A stretch of 64,000 nt of DNA, from NCBI GenBank assembly GCA_030041435.1, contig JASHNW010000040.1, positions 91,220 through 155,219 of the forward strand, in the 5' to 3' direction. Each line of letters starts with the position of its first letter. The first letter of the stretch is position 1. The notes under the pieces were generated by a model, which was given only the letters and a program-made list of their open reading frames with translations, was not told the origin of the DNA and did no database searches. Below are positions 16,973 through 26,118 of the stretch, piece by piece. This stretch comes from Acidobacteriaceae bacterium. Lineage in GTDB: Bacteria; Acidobacteriota; Terriglobia; Terriglobales; Acidobacteriaceae. The translations under genes were made by a program, and so were the position numbers.

Positions 16973-19456
16973 GTGCTGCGTGACCTGAAGATCGCCGTCC
17001 GCCATTTGCTCAAAGCCCCAGGATTTTCTCTGATGGCCGTGTTGATGCTCACGCTCGGCATCGGCGCCACGACGGCTATCTTCTCCATTGTTGAAGGTGT
17101 GCTGCTGCGTCCGCTGCCCTTCCCGCACGCCGAGCAGCTGGTCGCGCTGGGCGATACCATTCAGGGCGCCGACGTGGGCGGCGGCAGCGCCGTCACCGGC
17201 CCCGACATCCTCAACTACACGCGCGACACCCGCAGCTTCTCCGCGCTGGGCGGCTACCAGCAAAACGGCGATGAGCTCTCGGGCATCGGCGAGCCCGCAC
17301 AGATCAACGACGCGCGCATGACGGCCGGCGTCTTCGCGGCGCTGGGCGTCCAGCCGCTGCTGGGGCGCGTCTTCACGACCGAGGAGGACACGAGCGGCGC
17401 CCCGGTCGCGGTCCTCAGCTACGCGACCTGGCAGAGCCGCTTCCACGGCGACGCGAACATCGTGGGCAGGAAGATCCTGCTCGACCGCAAGCCTTACCTT
17501 GTGATCGGCGTCATGCGGCGCAGCTTCGAGTTTCCTCTGATCCCCGGCCATCTGAACCGCAGCGAGCTCTGGATCCCGATGAGCTTTAAGCCCGAGGAAC
17601 TGACAGGCGGCGCCATGGCCAACTGGAGCTACCAGATGGTGGGCCGGCTGAAGCCCGGCGTTAGCGCCGCTGAGGCGCAGCAGGACTGCGAGCGCGTCGC
17701 CAAAGCCACCGAGAAAAGCTATCCCGCGTTCATGGCCAGCCTGCACATCGACGCCGTCGTTCAGGGTCTGCAGGCCGACACCGTCCGCCAGGCGCGTCCG
17801 CTCATCCGCACGCTCTTCCTCGCCGTCGCCGTGGTGCTGCTGATTGCCTGCGCCAACCTCGCCGGACTGCTGCTGGTGCGCGCCATCCGCCGCCGCCGTG
17901 AAATCGCGGTGCGCCTCGCGCTTGGCTCCGGCGCCACCACGCTGCTGCGCCAGGCGATCCTGGAAAGTTTGGTTCTCTCCGTCACGGGCGGCGTTCTCGG
18001 TCTCTTTCTGGCGGCCACGGCCCTGCGCATCGGCACCAGCCTGCTGCCGGAGACCCTCCCCCTCATTTCCAACATCTCGCTTGACTGGACCGTGGTTGCC
18101 TTTGCTTTCGCGCTGGCCATCCTCACCGGCGCCGTGTGCGGTTTGCTGCCTGCATTCGCTGCTATCCGCACCAGCGTGAACGAGACGCTGAAGGAAGGCG
18201 GACGCACGGGCAGCTCCGGCAGCGGCCACGCGCGGCTGCGCTCCTCGCTCGTCATCGCGGAGATCGCCGTCGCCATTGTGCTGGTCGCAGCCTCCGGCCT
18301 GCTGCTGCGCAGCTTCGAAAAGATGCGCGACGCCAACCTCGGCTACCGCACCGATCACCTCATCGCCGCCGGCTACAACCTGCCGCGCGAGCAGTACCCC
18401 TCGCAGACGGCCGTCGACAGCTTCAACCGCGCGCTGCTCGATCGCCTGCAGACGCTCCCCGGCGTGAGCCACGCGGGCCTCACCTCGTTCCTGCCCGCCA
18501 ACGGCACCAACGGCAGCTCCGCTTTCGTCGCCGAGGGCTACGTGCCAGCCAAACCCACCGACATCGACCTGGGCACGCCCATCCTTATGCAGGGCGATCT
18601 GATCTCCGCCATGGGCACGCCGCTGCTCCGCGGCCGGCTCTTTACCGAAGCCGACAACAAGCCCGACTCGCAGCTCGTCGTGATCGTCAACAAGACGCTC
18701 GCCGATCAGTCCTGGCCGGGCCAGGACCCCGTCGGCCGCCGCATGCGCCTCGGCACCAACGAAATGCAGACGCCCTGGGCCACCGTGGTCGGCGAAGTCG
18801 CCGAGGTGAAGGAAGGCTCGCCTGACGCCAAGCCGCGCGAGCAGTACTACATCCCCATCGATCAGTTCGAGCGGCTCATCGGCACGCTGGGCAATCCTGC
18901 CACCGACCTCAACGGCAACGGCGGCTACATTGTCCTGCGCACGTCGATGCCGCCGGAACTGGTCATCAACCAATTGCGCTCCGCTGTGCGCTCGCTCGAC
19001 CCGCAGCTTCCGCTCTTCCCGCTCGAGACCATGGACCACGCTCTCAGCGATTCGGAAGCGCCGCGCCGCTTCAACACCGTGCTCATCTCGTCGTTTGCCG
19101 GGGCCGCGCTGCTGCTCGCGATCCTTGGCATCTACAGCGTCATCGCGTTCACCGTGGCGCTGCGCGCGCAGGAGATGGCGATCCGCATGGCGCTGGGCTC
19201 GCAGCGCTCGGGCATCGTCGGCCTGGTGCTCACTTCCGGCGCGAAACTGGCCGCTGCGGGATGCATTCTCGGGCTGATCGGCGCGGTGGCCGCCTCGCGC
19301 CTGCTGCAGTCGATGGTATTTGGCGTCAAGACCTGGGACCCGCTGACGCTGGCGGTGGCGGCGGTGCTGGTGATGCTGCTGGCGCTGGCGGCATCGCTGC
19401 TGCCGGCGCGCCGCGCCGCCTCCACCAACCCGGTGGAGGCGCTGCGCGCCCAGTAA
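16973..19456 (+). CDS. ADOP-family ABC transporter permease
   Basis: An 827-residue permease starting at GTG 16973, with AAGGAG 8 bases upstream. Leader MLRDLKIAVRHLLKAPGF; helix 1 [19 protein letters not shown]; periplasmic core 1 with the family motif FHGDANIVGRKILLDRKPY; FtsX block 1 (VVLLIACANLAGLLLVR; IAVRLALGSGATTLLRQAI) near 285-390; core 2; FtsX block 2 (ALLLAILGIYSVIAFTVA; MAIRMALGSQRSGIVGLV) near 705-827, ending STNPVEALRAQ. Stand-alone gene with its own dyad-rich upstream region, unlike the tandem run at the left of the window. ATPase partner absent; substrate unknown. Confidence 0.93.
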   Translation: MLRDLKIAVRHLLKAPGFSLMAVLMLTLGIGATTAIFSIVEGVLLRPLPFPHAEQLVALGDTIQGADVGGGSAVTGPDILNYTRDTRSFSALGGYQQNGDELSGIGEPAQINDARMTAGVFAALGVQPLLGRVFTTEEDTSGAPVAVLSYATWQSRFHGDANIVGRKILLDRKPYLVIGVMRRSFEFPLIPGHLNRSELWIPMSFKPEELTGGAMANWSYQMVGRLKPGVSAAEAQQDCERVAKATEKSYPAFMASLHIDAVVQGLQADTVRQARPLIRTLFLAVAVVLLIACANLAGLLLVRAIRRRREIAVRLALGSGATTLLRQAILESLVLSVTGGVLGLFLAATALRIGTSLLPETLPLISNISLDWTVVAFAFALAILTGAVCGLLPAFAAIRTSVNETLKEGGRTGSSGSGHARLRSSLVIAEIAVAIVLVAASGLLLRSFEKMRDANLGYRTDHLIAAGYNLPREQYPSQTAVDSFNRALLDRLQTLPGVSHAGLTSFLPANGTNGSSAFVAEGYVPAKPTDIDLGTPILMQGDLISAMGTPLLRGRLFTEADNKPDSQLVVIVNKTLADQSWPGQDPVGRRMRLGTNEMQTPWATVVGEVAEVKEGSPDAKPREQYYIPIDQFERLIGTLGNPATDLNGNGGYIVLRTSMPPELVINQLRSAVRSLDPQLPLFPLETMDHALSDSEAPRRFNTVLISSFAGAALLLAILGIYSVIAFTVALRAQEMAIRMALGSQRSGIVGLVLTSGAKLAAAGCILGLIGAVAASRLLQSMVFGVKTWDPLTLAVAAVLVMLLALAASLLPARRAASTNPVEALRAQ

Positions 19457-19547
19457 TCTCTCGATTTTTACCTGTGCCTCAGGTAAATTGCGGCGGCCGA
19501 TTTCTACCGATCGGCTGCCTTTTTTTCGCGGCGAAAGAACGCAGCAC

Positions 19548-20135
19548 TTATCCGGCAATCTCCAAAGCTATCTGCATGCCAGGATGCGCGATGTCAATTA
19601 AGACATATTCGCCATCGATATAGTCGACGTAGCAATCGTCGGTGAGCACCCATTCCGACGGCCAGGGAGCGAGAAAGATAAACGTGTACCCGCCGTAAAC
19701 GAACTGGGTTTGATTGGGGACGATTCTGGTCGTCGTAACCACCTGCCTGACCGTAAACGAGTGCGAACGCCCGAAGTGGGCCCGGTAATCGCTGTCGGAA
19801 ATGCGGCCGTGCGCGCCCGCCCGCTGACCTTGCCCGTTCTGCGCCTGGGCGGGTTGCTCTTTTGCAATCTTCTGCTGGTTCCTGTCGGCCTTCTCCGGCT
19901 GCCTGGGATTCATCGGGTGCTGATCGGCTTTGGCAGGTTTCGCTGGCTTCGTTTCTTCTTTTGGCGGCTTTGCTTCGTCCTTCTGTTTGGGAGGGGTGGT
20001 CTGCTCCTGCTGCGCGGCGGATGCAGTCTCATGACCGTTCATCGGCTCGCCGGCAGTACGTGGGGTAAAGGCATAGGCCATAGAAGCCATGCCTGCAATT
20101 AAGAGTGTGCCCGTGAGATTTCTGATAACTCGCAT
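19548..20135 (-). CDS. Secreted hypothetical protein with charged linker
   Basis: A 195-residue protein with a signal peptide (MRVIRNLTGTLLIAGMASMAYA, cleavage after AYA). Residues about 40-110 form a low-complexity Lys/Pro/Glu/Gln linker (DEAKPPKEETKPAKPAK). The folded C-terminal part (SDYRAHFGRSHSFTVRQV, TQFVYGGYTFIFLAPWP, DDCYVDYIDGEYVLIDIAHP) looks like a small all-beta periplasmic module of the kind often found in acidobacterial secreted proteins. GGAAGGAA lies just upstream of the ATG. Neighbouring genes are functionally unrelated. Function not recognised. Confidence 0.75.
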   Translation of the reverse strand: MRVIRNLTGTLLIAGMASMAYAFTPRTAGEPMNGHETASAAQQEQTTPPKQKDEAKPPKEETKPAKPAKADQHPMNPRQPEKADRNQQKIAKEQPAQAQNGQGQRAGAHGRISDSDYRAHFGRSHSFTVRQVVTTTRIVPNQTQFVYGGYTFIFLAPWPSEWVLTDDCYVDYIDGEYVLIDIAHPGMQIALEIAG

Positions 20136-20469
20136 TTGAGTTCCTTCCTTTTTCCTTTGTCATTGCCGTGGGGCAATGCCGAGGACTCTTTAGGCAGGTA
20201 GATGCAGGAGGCCGAGCTTGCGCTGTCGACGCCATAAAATGCGCAGAATCAGGTCAATGCTGTCGCCGAGCGGGCGGGCAAATTCCACCGGAGACAGGCA
20301 ACCAGTACGGGCAGGCACTATCGGATCCGGTGCCGCTCTGAGGCCCACTCTGGTGGCGCCTGGCTGGGGCGCGACGAGGCGGCATCGCGGAGGCTGACGT
20401 GCAAAAACCGTCCGGCTGCCGGCAATACCACCTGCCGGCTGTCGGCGGCTCAGGCCGTACACTTTTCTC
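20136..20469. other. Non-coding gap with one small hairpin
   Basis: A 334-base divergent gap. The only structure noted is CATTGCC-GTGG-GGCAATG at 20161-20178, in the leader of the minus-strand secreted protein. No gene-like frame was seen. Confidence 0.5.
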
Positions 20470-21018
20470 ATGGCGCTCGAATTCACCACCTCGTATCTCG
20501 AAGACTCGCTCTCCCTGTTCGCCTACTACAAGAAGCTCGGCGAGCGCGCGATGGCCCAAGTCTCCGACGAGCAGCTGTTCGCGTGCATCGACGGCGAAGC
20601 CAACTGCATTGGCGTGATCGTGAAGCACATGGCGGGCAACATGCGCTCGCGCTGGACGGACTTTCTGACCACGGACGGCGAGAAGGCCGACCGCAACCGC
20701 GACTCCGAGTTCGAAGAACCGCCCACGACACGCGCCGAACTGCTCGACCTGTGGGAAGCGGGCTGGGACTGTCTCTTTTCCGCGCTCCAGCCTCTGACCG
20801 ACGCCGATCTCACGCGCACCATTACGATCCGCGGCGAAAAACACTCGGTGATGCAGGCCATCAATCGCCAGCTTGCGCACTACCCGCATCACGTGGGGCA
20901 AATCGTCCTGCTGGCGAAGCATTTCGCCTGCGACCACTGGCAGTCGCTCTCCGTCCCGCGCCGCGGATCTGCGGACTTCAATCGCAGGGTAGCGGCAGGC
21001 GAGGCGAGCCAGAGATGA
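20470..21018 (+). CDS. DUF1572 / DinB-superfamily four-helix protein
   Basis: A 182-residue protein (MALEFTTSYLEDSLSLFAYY) of the DinB-like metal-binding four-helix bundle superfamily, DUF1572 branch. Candidate metal ligands are histidines at the family positions: His in GVIVKHMAGN (near residue 56) and the pair in INRQLAHYPHHVGQIVLLAKH (near 137-141). Bacterial relatives include thiol-dependent S-transferases and stress-linked proteins; the specific reaction here is unknown. It should not be confused with DNA polymerase IV, also called DinB, which is elsewhere in this window. It precedes a permease gene across a low-complexity spacer. Confidence 0.8.
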   Translation: MALEFTTSYLEDSLSLFAYYKKLGERAMAQVSDEQLFACIDGEANCIGVIVKHMAGNMRSRWTDFLTTDGEKADRNRDSEFEEPPTTRAELLDLWEAGWDCLFSALQPLTDADLTRTITIRGEKHSVMQAINRQLAHYPHHVGQIVLLAKHFACDHWQSLSVPRRGSADFNRRVAAGEASQR

Positions 21019-21023
21019 ACCGA

Positions 21024-21148
21024 AGCTGGGAGCTGGGAGCCGGGAGCGGGGAGCGGATGGCGGCTAACTGCTATCTGCTGTCTGCTGGTCGCTGATTGCT
21101 GTCTGCCAACCGCTGTCCGTTGCTCCCTGTCCCCTGTAACCTGTTGTG
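21024..21148. repeat. Low-complexity spacer: GGGAGC units then CTG-rich units
   Basis: 21024-21057 is built of variants of GGGAGC/GGAGCTG. It runs into about 80 bases of loosely repeated GCTAACTGCTATCTGCTG-like units that end at the start codon of the permease gene. The repeat style recalls the CGCTAAC units at 4687-4770, also beside a permease gene. Confidence 0.55.
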
Positions 21149-23566
21149 ATGCCGACCCTCCTGCGCGATCTTCGCTTCGGCGTCCGCATGCTGCTGCGCA
21201 ATCCTGGCTTCACCGCCGTCGCCGTGGTCACGCTGGCCATCGCCATTGCGGCTAACACCGCGATCTTTTCCGTCACGAGCGCGCTGCTTCTGCGACCGTT
21301 CCCGTACGCGCAGCCGCAGCAGCTCATCAGCGTGAATCTCGAAGACAGCGGCCCGCGCCCCGGCAACCTCATCCGCTACGATCTCCTGCGCGAGCGCGCC
21401 CACTCCTTCACGCTCGCGGCCTTCACCACCGACAACCTCAACCTGACCGGCGCGGGCGAGCCCACACAGGTCCCCATTGCGCGCGTCACGCCGAATTTCT
21501 TCTCCGTGCTGGGCGTGCAGCCGGCACTCGGGCGCGCCTTCGCCGACTCCGACGGCCACCCGGAATCGAAGCCCGTGGTGCTGCTCAGCCATGAATTCTG
21601 GCGCACCCGCTTCAACAGCGATCCCCGCGTCGTGGGCACGACGGTGGCGCTCGACGGCACGCCCTCGACGGTCATCGGCGTGCTCCCCGCCAACGTTGCG
21701 TTCCCTTTCGTGGGTGCAGCGGATTTCTGGACGCCGCGCTACTTTGAGATTTCGCTGATGCCGGCGGCGCGCCTGCGCCTCGGCGTCGGCTACCTTACTT
21801 ACCTCGGGCGCCTGCAGCCGGGCGCTACGCTCGCCGGGGCCAACGCGGAGCTGGCCGTGCTCAACCGGCAATACATCCAGCAGAACCCCGCCATGCCGGA
21901 CGCGACGCCGACCACCACCATGGCCGCCGCACCGCTGCGCGATCTGGTGGTGGCCGACCTGCGCGCCAAGCTGTGGATCCTGACGGCGGCCGTCGCTCTG
22001 CTGCTGCTCATCGGCTGCGCCAACGTGGCGAGCCTGCTGCTCTCGCGCGCGCTGGCCCGCCGCCGCGAACTGGCCGTGCGCGCCGCGCTCGGCGCCAGCC
22101 GCGGCGCCGTGGTCCGACAGCTTCTGACGGAAAGCCTGCTGCTCGCTTCCGCCGCCGGAGTCTGCGGCATCCTTCTGGGGTGGCTCGCCGACCGCGCGCT
22201 CGCCGCCGGGGCCGCCGGGCAGCTTCCCCAGGGCGTGCCGGTTTCTATCGATGCTCGCGTGCTCCTGTTCGCCGTCGGCATCTCCGTGCTCACCGGCGTG
22301 CTCACTGGCATCTTCCCCGCCCTGCAGCTTGCCCGGACGAATCTGAACAGCACACTGCGCGACGAGGGCCGCGGCCTGAGCGGCAGCCGCTCGCGCGCGC
22401 GCCTGCGCAGCCTGCTGGTGGTCGGCCAGGTCGCGCTCTCGCTGCTGCTGCTGATCGGAGCCGGGCTGCTGTTGCGCAGCTTCGCGCGCCTGCTCCACAC
22501 CAATCCCGGCTTTGCGCCGGACCACGTGCTCACGATGGAAGTGTCGCTGCCCACCACGAAATACGCGCAGCCCACCCAGCAGATCGACTTCTTCCGCGAA
22601 GTGCTGCGCCGCGTTTCCGCGCTGCCCGGCGTGCGCAGCGCGGCTATCTCCGCCACGCTGCCGCTCCAGTTCAAGCGCGTGACGCCGATGCTGCCGCAGG
22701 GCCAGCCCGCGGTGCCGCTGGCCCAGCGCCCGTTCATCGACATTGAAGCCGTGAGCCCCGCCTGGTTCGCGACCCTGCGGGTGCCGCTGATGGCCGGGCG
22801 CACCTTCACCGACGCCGACGACGCCCAGGCCCCCAAAGTCGTCGTGGTCAATCGCGCCTTCGCCCGGCGCTTCTGGCCTGGCTCGAACCCCATCGGGAAG
22901 ACCATCCTGATCGGCCGCGGTCCCGCGCTGTCGCAGGTGGTTGGCGTGGCGGGCGACGTCCACAACCAGGGCCTCGCCGAAGATCCGCAGCCGCAGCTGT
23001 GGCTGCCCTTCCCGCAACTGCCGTGGGGCGACATGAACCTGCTGGTGCGCACCGCGGTCGCGCCCATGAGCATGGCCGCCGCGGTGCACGCCCAGGTGGC
23101 TGCGGTCGATCCGGATCAGCCGGTGAACGCGATGCAGACCGTCGACCAGCTGATGGATACCGACCGCGCGCAGCCGCGCCTGACCATGCTGCTGCTGGCG
23201 GCTTTTTCGGTGATCGCGCTGGCGCTTGCCGCCATCGGGCTGGCGGCTATGCTGGCGTGGACGGTGCTGCAGCGCCGCCAGGAGCTGGCCATCCGCCTGG
23301 CCCTCGGCGCGGAACGCCGCGACATCGTGTGGCTGGTGGTCCGCCACGGGCTGCTGCTGGCCGTTTCCGGGATCGCCGTTGGCCTGATCGCAGGGCTGGG
23401 GCTGACACGGCTGATGGCCAGCGTGCTGTACAAAACCAGCGCGCACGACCTGGGCGCATTCGCCGTCGCACCGCTGGTGTTTCTTGCTATTGCGGCGCTG
23501 GCCAGCTGGCTGCCCGCGCGGCGAGCAACAAAAGTCGACCCTATCGAAACGCTGAAAGCGGGATGA
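21149..23566 (+). CDS. ADOP-family ABC transporter permease
   Basis: An 805-residue permease from the ATG at 21149; a GTG immediately before it (21146) is also in frame. Leader MPTLLRDLRFGVRMLLRNPGF; helix 1 [19 protein letters not shown]; FtsX block 1 (VALLLLIGCANVASLLLSR; LAVRAALGASRGAVVRQLL) near 275-390; FtsX block 2 (SVIALALAAIGLAAMLAWT; LAIRLALGAERRDIVWLVV) near 690-805, ending KVDPIETLKAG. Two MacB-like periplasmic cores lie before and after the first block. No Shine-Dalgarno is obvious in the repetitive spacer upstream, which is odd for the set. No ATPase nearby. Confidence 0.93.
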   Translation: MPTLLRDLRFGVRMLLRNPGFTAVAVVTLAIAIAANTAIFSVTSALLLRPFPYAQPQQLISVNLEDSGPRPGNLIRYDLLRERAHSFTLAAFTTDNLNLTGAGEPTQVPIARVTPNFFSVLGVQPALGRAFADSDGHPESKPVVLLSHEFWRTRFNSDPRVVGTTVALDGTPSTVIGVLPANVAFPFVGAADFWTPRYFEISLMPAARLRLGVGYLTYLGRLQPGATLAGANAELAVLNRQYIQQNPAMPDATPTTTMAAAPLRDLVVADLRAKLWILTAAVALLLLIGCANVASLLLSRALARRRELAVRAALGASRGAVVRQLLTESLLLASAAGVCGILLGWLADRALAAGAAGQLPQGVPVSIDARVLLFAVGISVLTGVLTGIFPALQLARTNLNSTLRDEGRGLSGSRSRARLRSLLVVGQVALSLLLLIGAGLLLRSFARLLHTNPGFAPDHVLTMEVSLPTTKYAQPTQQIDFFREVLRRVSALPGVRSAAISATLPLQFKRVTPMLPQGQPAVPLAQRPFIDIEAVSPAWFATLRVPLMAGRTFTDADDAQAPKVVVVNRAFARRFWPGSNPIGKTILIGRGPALSQVVGVAGDVHNQGLAEDPQPQLWLPFPQLPWGDMNLLVRTAVAPMSMAAAVHAQVAAVDPDQPVNAMQTVDQLMDTDRAQPRLTMLLLAAFSVIALALAAIGLAAMLAWTVLQRRQELAIRLALGAERRDIVWLVVRHGLLLAVSGIAVGLIAGLGLTRLMASVLYKTSAHDLGAFAVAPLVFLAIAALASWLPARRATKVDPIETLKAG

Positions 23567-23601
23567 GCGCGAAGGATTGGAGTTCCCCGCCGCAGGGGGC
23601 A

Positions 23602-23628
23602 GAGGTTATGGAGGTTATGGAGGTTATG
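23602..23628 (+). repeat. Three perfect copies of GAGGTTATG
   Basis: Exact 9-base tandem repeat at 23602-23610, 23611-23619 and 23620-23628, in the gap between the permease and the YtxH-like gene. Confidence 0.75.
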
Positions 23629-23722
23629 GCGGCGATGCCTTCCCTGCGGATTTGCGCAACCAATCCGCGCCTGGGCGTAATCTGATGAGAAGGAGTGGCA
23701 TTTACAGAAGAGGAGCAATGCG

Positions 23723-23995
23723 ATGAGTACCGCGAAATTTTGGGCAGCCTTTTGTGTCGGAGTCGCCGCGGGCGCGGCTCTGGCGCTGATTTATGCGCCG
23801 CAAAGCGGCGCCCGCACGCGCCGCCAGCTTCGCCGCGCCTATGACGACACCACGGGATTTGTCCGCGACACGGCTGACGCTGTGGGCGACTGCACGGCCA
23901 AGTATTTCAAGCGCAGCAAAGATGTTATGGGCGATGTGGTCGATTCCGCGCAGAACCTGGCCAACGCCGCCAAACGCGTGACCTCGTTTCGGTAA
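23723..23995 (+). CDS. YtxH-like small membrane protein
   Basis: A 90-residue protein starting at ATG 23723, with AGAGGAG about 8 bases upstream. One N-terminal transmembrane helix (FWAAFCVGVAAGAALALIYAP) is followed at once by the QSGARTRRQLRR motif typical of YtxH/gas-vesicle-like proteins (APxSGxxxR), and an amphipathic helical tail (DVVDSAQNLANAAKRVTSF). Members of this family are often general stress proteins in other bacteria; role here unknown. Monocistronic between a permease and a VWA protein. Confidence 0.8.
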   Translation: MSTAKFWAAFCVGVAAGAALALIYAPQSGARTRRQLRRAYDDTTGFVRDTADAVGDCTAKYFKRSKDVMGDVVDSAQNLANAAKRVTSFR

Positions 23996-24175
23996 GGGCC
24001 CGGCGCCGACCGGCTGCGGGTGACCCGGTGGAACCGGGGTTATCGAGCCGGCGGCGGCGCACGCTTCCACCCGGGGGGTGGGTGGTTCTGCAAATCCTGT
24101 GTGAATGCCGTCGCCCGCGGTTTTCTGCGCGTGGCTTTTCAGGCATCATGATCTTCACCCTGGATTCTTCCCAGG

Positions 24176-26074
24176 ATGGATGCGCCGATGCTCTGCCGCC
24201 GCTTGCCGCCGATCGTCTGGGCCGCCGCGTTTTGCTGCTCTCTGGTTGCGGCCCAAACAGCCGCGCCCGCGCCGCCCGCCCCCGCTGCGGCACCCGCTCA
24301 GGCTGTGCCGGTCATCCGCACCACGGCCAATCTTGTGCTGGTCGACGTTGTGGTGACGGATAAGGGCAAGCCGGTGCAGGGGCTGACCGCGCGGCAGTTT
24401 CACGTGCTTGAAGACGGGACAGAGCAGCGCATCACGATCTTCGAGGAGCACCGCGCCTCCGATGCGGCGCAGGCCGGCAACACAGCCGCGCTGCCGGCAA
24501 ACGTCTACAGCAATTACCCGCGCTTCGCCGTGACCAGCGCGGCCAACGTCCTGCTGCTGGACGCGCTGAATACCCCGCTGTCCGATCAGTCTTACGTTCG
24601 CAAGCAGATGGTCGAGTACCTGCGGGGGCTTCCCGCCGGCACGCGCGTCGCCGTCTTCACGCTGGCATCGCGCCTGCGCATGATCGCGGGCTTCACAACG
24701 GACGCCGGGTCGCTGGACGCGGCGATCACGCACGGCAAGGGCAATCCGCAGCAATCGTCCGTGCTGGAATCGCCGGAAGACGAGGACGAGCTGAACGATG
24801 TCGTCAGCAGCATGAGCACGGTGGACGGCGGCGCGATGGAGCAGTTTCTGGCGGACACTGAGTCGTTTCAGACCGATCTGCGGGTGCGCATCACGCTCGA
24901 CGCCATGCAGCAGCTCGGACGGTATCTGAGCACTATTCCGGGGCGCAAGAATCTCATCTGGTTTTCCGGCTCGTTCCCGCTGCAGATCGAGCCTGACACC
25001 ACGCTGGATCGGCCGCAGGGCGGCTCGGCCAAACCAGCATCGCCGCCGGACTCGTTTTCGGCCCTGCGCAACTACTCCGACGAGGTGAAGCAAACGGACG
25101 ATCTGCTTTCTGCTGCGCGGGTGGCGGTGTATCCGGTGGATGCGCGCGGGCTGATGGGACTGGCGAGCGTGGACGCGCAGCGCGGATTCACAACTTCGCA
25201 GGGGATGCCCTCCGTTTCCTCGCCGGGATCGGGACGGCGCCGCGGCGGGACCAGCAGCACGGGCGGGGGAAGCGGGTCCCACATGACGCCGGCGCAGAAG
25301 GCAGACGCAAAGTTCCTGGCGCAGACCATCAACGAGCACCAAACCATGGACCAGATTGCCGAGGAGACCGGCGGTGAAGCGTTCTACGACAACAACGGAC
25401 TGAAGGACGCGGTCGCCAAAGCGATCGAGAATGGCTCCAATTACTTCACCATCGGTTACATTCCCGACGTGAAGGCATGGGACGGGACGTTCCACGCTAT
25501 CGAGGTCCGCGTGGACGGCGGCAAGTACGGCCTGGGTTACCGGCGCGGCTACTACGCCGTCGATCCCGCGCAGGCCGGCGCGGAGACACCGGGCGCTGTC
25601 AGTCCCATGGTCGCGGCGCTGCAGCGCGGCGCTCCACCACTCTCGCAGATTGTCTTCGAAGCGCGGGTGCTCTCCGCCGACGACCCGGCGGCGAAGGCAG
25701 TGAAGGTTGCCGCCGGCCCGGCCGGCGAGATGGCACAGACGCTGAAGGCTCCGGTGCGGCGCTATCTGGTCGACTTCGCAATCGATCCGCACGCTATCGC
25801 GTGGACGGCGCTGCCCAACAGCGGGGCGCACGCAGACATTGAGGTCGCGATGGTGGCGTGGGACGCCGACGGCAAACGTTTGAACTACACGGACCACGCG
25901 TTTGCCGCCAACCTCGATCCGGCCGAATCAAAAAAGGCCCTCAGCAGCGGCCTGCCTCTGCACCAGGAGATCGACTTGCCCGCGGGCACGATTTATCTGC
26001 GGGTCGCGGTCCGCGATCGGGCCAGCGGGCGCATCGGGTCGATGGAAATTCCGCTGCGGGTGCCAAAGACATGA
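24176..26074 (+). CDS. Secreted VWA-domain protein (acidobacterial VWFA-related family)
   Basis: A 632-residue exported protein. The signal peptide is within MDAPMLCRRLPPIVWAAAFCC and the following LVAAQ. Near 45-95 is the family's strand-rich module (TTANLVLVDVVVTDKGKPVQ, GLTARQFHVLEDGTEQRITI). The von Willebrand A-like fold follows, about 115-330, with strand ANVLLLDALNTPLSD in place of a canonical DxSxS metal site, and GRYLSTIPGRKNLIWFSGSF. Gly/Ser-rich linker near 345-370. A C-terminal region includes the family signature NYFTIGYIPDVKAWDGTFH and GYRRGYYAVDP. Probable periplasmic or surface protein; ligand unknown. It is followed 44 bases later by an unrelated aminotransferase. Confidence 0.87.
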   Translation: MDAPMLCRRLPPIVWAAAFCCSLVAAQTAAPAPPAPAAAPAQAVPVIRTTANLVLVDVVVTDKGKPVQGLTARQFHVLEDGTEQRITIFEEHRASDAAQAGNTAALPANVYSNYPRFAVTSAANVLLLDALNTPLSDQSYVRKQMVEYLRGLPAGTRVAVFTLASRLRMIAGFTTDAGSLDAAITHGKGNPQQSSVLESPEDEDELNDVVSSMSTVDGGAMEQFLADTESFQTDLRVRITLDAMQQLGRYLSTIPGRKNLIWFSGSFPLQIEPDTTLDRPQGGSAKPASPPDSFSALRNYSDEVKQTDDLLSAARVAVYPVDARGLMGLASVDAQRGFTTSQGMPSVSSPGSGRRRGGTSSTGGGSGSHMTPAQKADAKFLAQTINEHQTMDQIAEETGGEAFYDNNGLKDAVAKAIENGSNYFTIGYIPDVKAWDGTFHAIEVRVDGGKYGLGYRRGYYAVDPAQAGAETPGAVSPMVAALQRGAPPLSQIVFEARVLSADDPAAKAVKVAAGPAGEMAQTLKAPVRRYLVDFAIDPHAIAWTALPNSGAHADIEVAMVAWDADGKRLNYTDHAFAANLDPAESKKALSSGLPLHQEIDLPAGTIYLRVAVRDRASGRIGSMEIPLRVPKT

Positions 26075-26118
26075 GAAAAATCGCGGACACGCGCCAGAAA
26101 ATCTGAAAAAATATCTTC

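Noticed and set aside
16898..19558. Open minus-strand frame of 886 codons
   Set aside because: Complement of a permease gene; low-complexity Arg/Gly/His composition and no motifs.
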